Shown here: piece after piece, positions 42,919-46,129 of the stretch | Layout of the letters: the number at the start of each line of letters is the position of its first letter | Position numbering within the stretch: the stretch's first letter is position 1 | Source: Byssovorax sp. | GTDB lineage: Bacteria; Myxococcota_A; Polyangia; Polyangiales; Polyangiaceae | Assembly (NCBI GenBank): GCA_025362495.1 | Contig: JANYGI010000019.1 | Coordinates: 1 to 46,129, forward strand | Length of the DNA: 46,129 nucleotides | Direction: 5' to 3' | Notes under the pieces: generated by a model | Database searches by the model: none | What the model was told of the DNA's origin: nothing | Seen by the model: the letters and a program-made list of their open reading frames with translations, nothing else | Translations under genes and position numbers: made by a program

Positions 42919-44199
42919 TCACGATCGATCGATGCGCTGGAGCGCGCGCCGGAGCGCCGCGTCGTCGAGCTCGCCCTCGGCGGCGCGCTCGACCGCGTCG
43001 CGCAGGGCGTCGTCGGCGCAGGTGTCGATGAACACGTGCACGCGCTGACGGGCGGCCCGATCGTCGGTCGCCGCGAGCGCCATCGCCGCGCCGAGGCGCC
43101 GCTCGACCGTGAGATCGCGCGACCAGAGCGCGCTCGCGAGGTGCTCGAGATCGAGGGCGCCGTGGCGGTATCCGCCGCGCGGACGCGTGACTAGCGAGCG
43201 CAGCGCCGCGCGCCACTCGGCGACGGTGCGATCACCGCGATCGAGGTGCGACGCGCCGAGCGCTTCCATGGTGGCCTCGCGGCGCGTCGCCAGCTCGTCG
43301 CGGATGCGCACGACGAGCTGATCGCGGCGCAGGCGCGCGAGCCCGGCCGCGAAGCGCTCGCGGCCCGCGAGCAAGCGCACCGGGATCAGCGGCTGGCCAA
43401 CGGGAAAGAGCACGACGCCGTCCTCGTCCGCGGACACGTCGTCGAGCTCGGCCCACGCGAGGAACCGCGTCTTGCCGCCGCCGTGGATCGCCAGGCCGTC
43501 GTGGCCGACCACCAGCCACGTGGGCGCGCCGAAGCGCATCGTCAGCCACGCCCACGCCACCGTGAGCGTCGCCGCCGTCGCGACGACCACAGCGGCCGAG
43601 TCGGTGAGCGACGCGGCGCCGATCGCGGCGGCGAGCACGGGCATCGTCAGGATCGCGGCCACGACGCGGACGGCCGTCGCGCGACGCCGGAGCGCGAGGC
43701 CGAGGGCTCGATCGGTCGCCCCGCGCGCCAGCGCGTTCAGCAGCGCGTGGGCCTCGGCGTCGGCCACGCCGCGCGCCGCGATCTCGCCGTCGGCCACGCG
43801 CATCGTGAGCGTCGCGCGCGCGCTGTCGTGCTCGGCGGCGTACACGTCCTCGGGATCGACGTGCTCGCGCTTGCCGCGCCGATCGAGGGCGAGGCCCGCG
43901 CCGTCGACGGTGATCACCGCCGGCCGAGCGAACGCGATCCACGACCACACCAGCAGCGCGAACCCGATCGGGACCAGGACCGCGATGATCGCGGCGCCGA
44001 TCGCGAGGCCGCCGCTCAGCGCCAGGGTCACGGTCTTCATGGCGCCGTCGTGGTACGGGAGCGCGACGTTGATCGCGCCGCACCCCGCCTCGACGTAGAG
44101 CAGCACGAGCACCACCGCGAAGATCCGGCCGCTGTAACCGTCGTACCGTCGCACGACGGCGTCGCTCTCGATTCGCGCCGCGGGAGGGGGATCGAGCAT
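42919..44199 (-). CDS. Membrane protein of unknown function
   Basis: A 426-residue protein. Residues about 25-50 and 60-95 carry membrane helices, followed by a soluble beta segment (VITVDGAGLALDRRGKREHVDPEDVYAAEHD), a second helix pair at about 175-215, then another soluble segment (TWLVVGHDGLAIHGGGKTRFLAWAELDDVSADEDG) that repeats the first one in pattern, so the protein looks like an internal duplication of a PH-like (bPH) domain after membrane helices. The C-terminal 150 residues are helical. No family is assigned with certainty. ATG 44199 (MLDPPP) is chosen; the frame is open to 44271. It converges on grxD and is independent of the peroxidase gene 85 bases away. Confidence 0.78.
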   Translation of the reverse strand: MLDPPPAARIESDAVVRRYDGYSGRIFAVVLVLLYVEAGCGAINVALPYHDGAMKTVTLALSGGLAIGAAIIAVLVPIGFALLVWSWIAFARPAVITVDGAGLALDRRGKREHVDPEDVYAAEHDSARATLTMRVADGEIAARGVADAEAHALLNALARGATDRALGLALRRRATAVRVVAAILTMPVLAAAIGAASLTDSAAVVVATAATLTVAWAWLTMRFGAPTWLVVGHDGLAIHGGGKTRFLAWAELDDVSADEDGVVLFPVGQPLIPVRLLAGRERFAAGLARLRRDQLVVRIRDELATRREATMEALGASHLDRGDRTVAEWRAALRSLVTRPRGGYRHGALDLEHLASALWSRDLTVERRLGAAMALAATDDRAARQRVHVFIDTCADDALRDAVERAAEGELDDAALRRALQRIDRS

Positions 44200-44283
44200 C
44201 GTTGGGGAGTCGAGCGTAGCCGCTCCGGCGCGCCGATCGATGGGGATCAGCGCCGCCGGAGCGTCAACCACGCTACGAGGGTG

Positions 44284-45387
44284 TCACTCGGGCAGAGTCG
44301 GCCGCTCGAACGGCGTCGCGGGCGCCTCGAGGGCCTTGAGGAACGCCACCAGATCGTCGTGCTCCTTGGCGTTGAGCTTCACGACCTTCATCTTCGGATC
44401 GAGGTTCTTGTTCTTCTCCTTGATGCCGCCGCTCAGCATGTAATCCACGGCCGCTTCGATCGTCGCCGCGTGGCCGTCGTGGAAATACGGAGCGTGGGTG
44501 GTGACCGAGCGGAGCGTGGGAGTCTTGAAGGCGCCGTCGAGCTTCTCGTCCTTGGCGATCTTGCCGCGGCCCGTGTCGGGATCGAGCTTCTCGTAGCCGA
44601 CGCCGACGTCGTGATAGCCGTTGTCGGTGTACGCGGGCGGAGCGTGGCACTGGGCGCAGCCGGCCTTGTTGCGGAAGAGATCGAAGCCGCGAACGGCCGA
44701 GTCGCTGGCGGCCTTCTTGTCGCCCTTCTCGTGCATGTCCCAGGGCGAGCCGCCGCTGCGGATGGTGCGGATGAACGAGGCCAGCGCCTTGCCGACGGCC
44801 TCGGGCGTGGGATCGCTGTTGAAGATGGCCTTGAACTCCACCTGGTAGAGCGGGATCTTGGCGAGCGCCGCCGCGATCACCGCGGGATCGGCGCCGAGCT
44901 GGCCCTTCCAGGCGGCCTCGGCCGTCTTCTCGAGGGTCTCGCCGCGGCCGTCATCGTAGAAGGCGTCGTTGTAACCGACGTTGATCATCGTGGGCGAGTG
45001 GCGCACGTTCATCGCGCCGCCGACCTTCTTGGAGAGCACGGTCCCGTCGGTCCAGCCCTTCTCGGGGACATGGCACGTCTCGCAGGAGGCCGAGCCGTCC
45101 CTGGAGAGGCGCTTGTCGAAGAAGAGCTGTTTGCCGAGCATCACCTTCTCGGGCGTCTGGGCGTTATCGGCGGGGATCTTCAGCTCGGCGAGGCCTTCCG
45201 GCGTGGCGGCGAGGGCAGGGGCCTTTGGCATCGGCGGGAGCGGCTTGGCAGCGACGGCGGAGGCCGAGGTCATCGCGGAGCCCATGGGCGCGGCGGAATT
45301 CGTCGTCGGCGCGGGCGACTCGGGGCAGCCCGCGAGCGCGACGGTGGCGGCCGCGAAGACGGCGAAGATCAGGGGTTTCTGGGTCAT
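44284..45387 (-). CDS. Di-heme cytochrome c peroxidase, lipoprotein
   Basis: A 367-residue periplasmic enzyme of the CcpA/MauG family that reduces hydrogen peroxide to water with electrons from a cytochrome c. The signal ends at lipobox LAGC (Cys21), so the enzyme is membrane-anchored. Two heme c sites are present: CETCH (102-106) and CAQCH (244-248). Also visible are DKRLSRDGSASC before the first heme, RHSPTMINVGYNDAFYDDGR (about 129-148), and FKTPTLRSVTTHAPYFHDG (287-305), all standard for the family. An Ala/Pro/Ser linker follows the anchor. AAAGG lies upstream of the ATG. It stands alone; no cytochrome partner is adjacent. Confidence 0.96.
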   Translation of the reverse strand: MTQKPLIFAVFAAATVALAGCPESPAPTTNSAAPMGSAMTSASAVAAKPLPPMPKAPALAATPEGLAELKIPADNAQTPEKVMLGKQLFFDKRLSRDGSASCETCHVPEKGWTDGTVLSKKVGGAMNVRHSPTMINVGYNDAFYDDGRGETLEKTAEAAWKGQLGADPAVIAAALAKIPLYQVEFKAIFNSDPTPEAVGKALASFIRTIRSGGSPWDMHEKGDKKAASDSAVRGFDLFRNKAGCAQCHAPPAYTDNGYHDVGVGYEKLDPDTGRGKIAKDEKLDGAFKTPTLRSVTTHAPYFHDGHAATIEAAVDYMLSGGIKEKNKNLDPKMKVVKLNAKEHDDLVAFLKALEAPATPFERPTLPE

Positions 45388-45562
45388 GGAGCGCAACCTT
45401 TCGTTTCGTTGCGGCGCATCTAGGACCCGAAGGCGCCCCGGGGTCAAGTGAACCACGAACGGACTCGAGGCGTGGAGCCTGGTCGACGGGTTGTGGCGAG
45501 GCCCCCAGCTCTGGAACCCTGGATCTCACGCTCGGGGGAGTGCTCTGTGGGCGCCCGAGGGC

Positions 45563-46129
45563 CTACGGGCTCGGCTGGAACCGGAACAGCTGACAGGGGC
45601 CGCCGAGGTCGGTGTACTGCTTGAGCTGGGTGCCGCTGGTGGCGTTGCAGGCGTTGTCGAGCACCTTGCCATCGCCGACGTTGAAGAGGCGGAAGTAGGC
45701 CCCACCGTTGTTGCCCCAGTCGAAGTTCAGCCCCCACTGCTGCGCCGTGCTCCCGTTCTGCGTGTAGCTCTGGAGCAACACGTTATCCGCCGGGTTGCCT
45801 CCGGGCACATCGAGGTTCTGGTTGCTGTCGCGGTCGGTGAGGAAATAATAGCCGTTGCCCGCGGGCCGCAGCTTCCACGCTTGGTTGTCCTGGCTTTCAC
45901 CGCAATCCCACGTCTGCACCTTGGTCCCCGCCACGATGGCGGAGGCCAGCGAGACATCCAGGCATTTGCCCGTGGCCCGTCCGACGACCATGTTCCACCC
46001 GACCGGCTCCAGACGAAAGCGCTGGGCGCTGCTGCCATTGTCGGCGTAGATCTGGAGATCGATGGTGTCGGCGGTGGAGCCGGCCGGGACGTCGAGGGCG
46101 CGACCCGGGGCGTTGCGGGGAATGAGCTC
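45563..46129 (-). CDS. Ricin-type beta-trefoil lectin domain protein, N-terminus outside the window
   Basis: The last 188 codons of a gene that continues beyond the window. Repeated beta-trefoil motifs are visible: GRALDVPAGST, TGKCLDVSLASAIVAGTKVQTWDCGESQDNQAW and NLDVPGGNPADNVLLQSYTQNGSTAQQW, then KVLDNACNATSGTQLKQYTD, each with a LDV-type strand and the QxW motif (full or close) typical of ricin B/RICIN domains that bind sugars. In secreted myxobacterial proteins such domains often sit at the end of hydrolases or proteases, so the missing part may be an enzyme. The Cys residues may form disulfides. Confidence 0.93.
   Translation of the reverse strand, partial: ELIPRNAPGRALDVPAGSTADTIDLQIYADNGSSAQRFRLEPVGWNMVVGRATGKCLDVSLASAIVAGTKVQTWDCGESQDNQAWKLRPAGNGYYFLTDRDSNQNLDVPGGNPADNVLLQSYTQNGSTAQQWGLNFDWGNNGGAYFRLFNVGDGKVLDNACNATSGTQLKQYTDLGGPCQLFRFQPSP

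Overview
The window is about 70 percent G+C and densely coded, with codons that nearly always end in G or C. It carries three large Ser/Thr protein kinases, many alanine-rich lipoproteins, a zinc-ribbon/GYF protein, a secreted di-heme peroxidase and an RHS toxin. That mix points to a myxobacterium, probably Polyangiales (Sorangium/Polyangium-like). This is inference from gene style; no rRNA, tRNA or marker gene in the window proves it. No plasmid or phage backbone, intact insertion sequence, CRISPR array or RNA gene was seen.

Layout. 1-6.3 kb: the end of an SH3-type protein overlapping guanine deaminase (guaD); a minus-strand pair (VWA protein and membrane protein); a small membrane ORF that may be frameshifted; a zinc-ribbon/GYF membrane protein overlapping a thioredoxin-fold lipoprotein. 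6.4-12.7 kb: a kinase with a cysteine-rich Sel1-repeat ectodomain, a long imperfect palindrome, an acyltransferase, aspartate-semialdehyde dehydrogenase (asd) and a Lys/Ala-rich protein. 13-20.5 kb: a large propeller-like lipoprotein, REP-like repeats, a HEAT-repeat protein, a scar joining a membrane protein to a 3'-truncated LysR regulator, and a divergent DODA-type dioxygenase with a perfect inverted repeat at the LysR start.

20.6-27.5 kb: kinase 2 tail-to-tail with an ECF sigma factor, a divergent lipoprotein, an enoyl-CoA hydratase-like protein and kinase 3. 27.5-31.8 kb: an RHS polymorphic toxin with a PAAR-like N-terminus and, 26 bp downstream, a small acidic candidate immunity gene. 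31.9-40 kb: a YdeI-like protein, a TPR-rhomboid protease, and three lipoproteins, one of which carries an esterase fold whose two halves are in reversed (circularly permuted) order. 40-46.1 kb: a degenerate histidine kinase, a YQQPGA-repeat lipoprotein, monothiol glutaredoxin (grxD), a membrane protein, a di-heme cytochrome c peroxidase and a ricin-type lectin running off the end.

Most genes look like single transcription units or pairs. The best candidates for unusual biology are the permuted esterase lipoprotein, the RHS toxin/immunity pair, the kinase with the Hcp-like ectodomain, the pseudo-histidine kinase and the LysR deletion scar. Metabolic genes (guaD, asd, enoyl-CoA hydratase-like, dioxygenase) are scattered and do not form a pathway.
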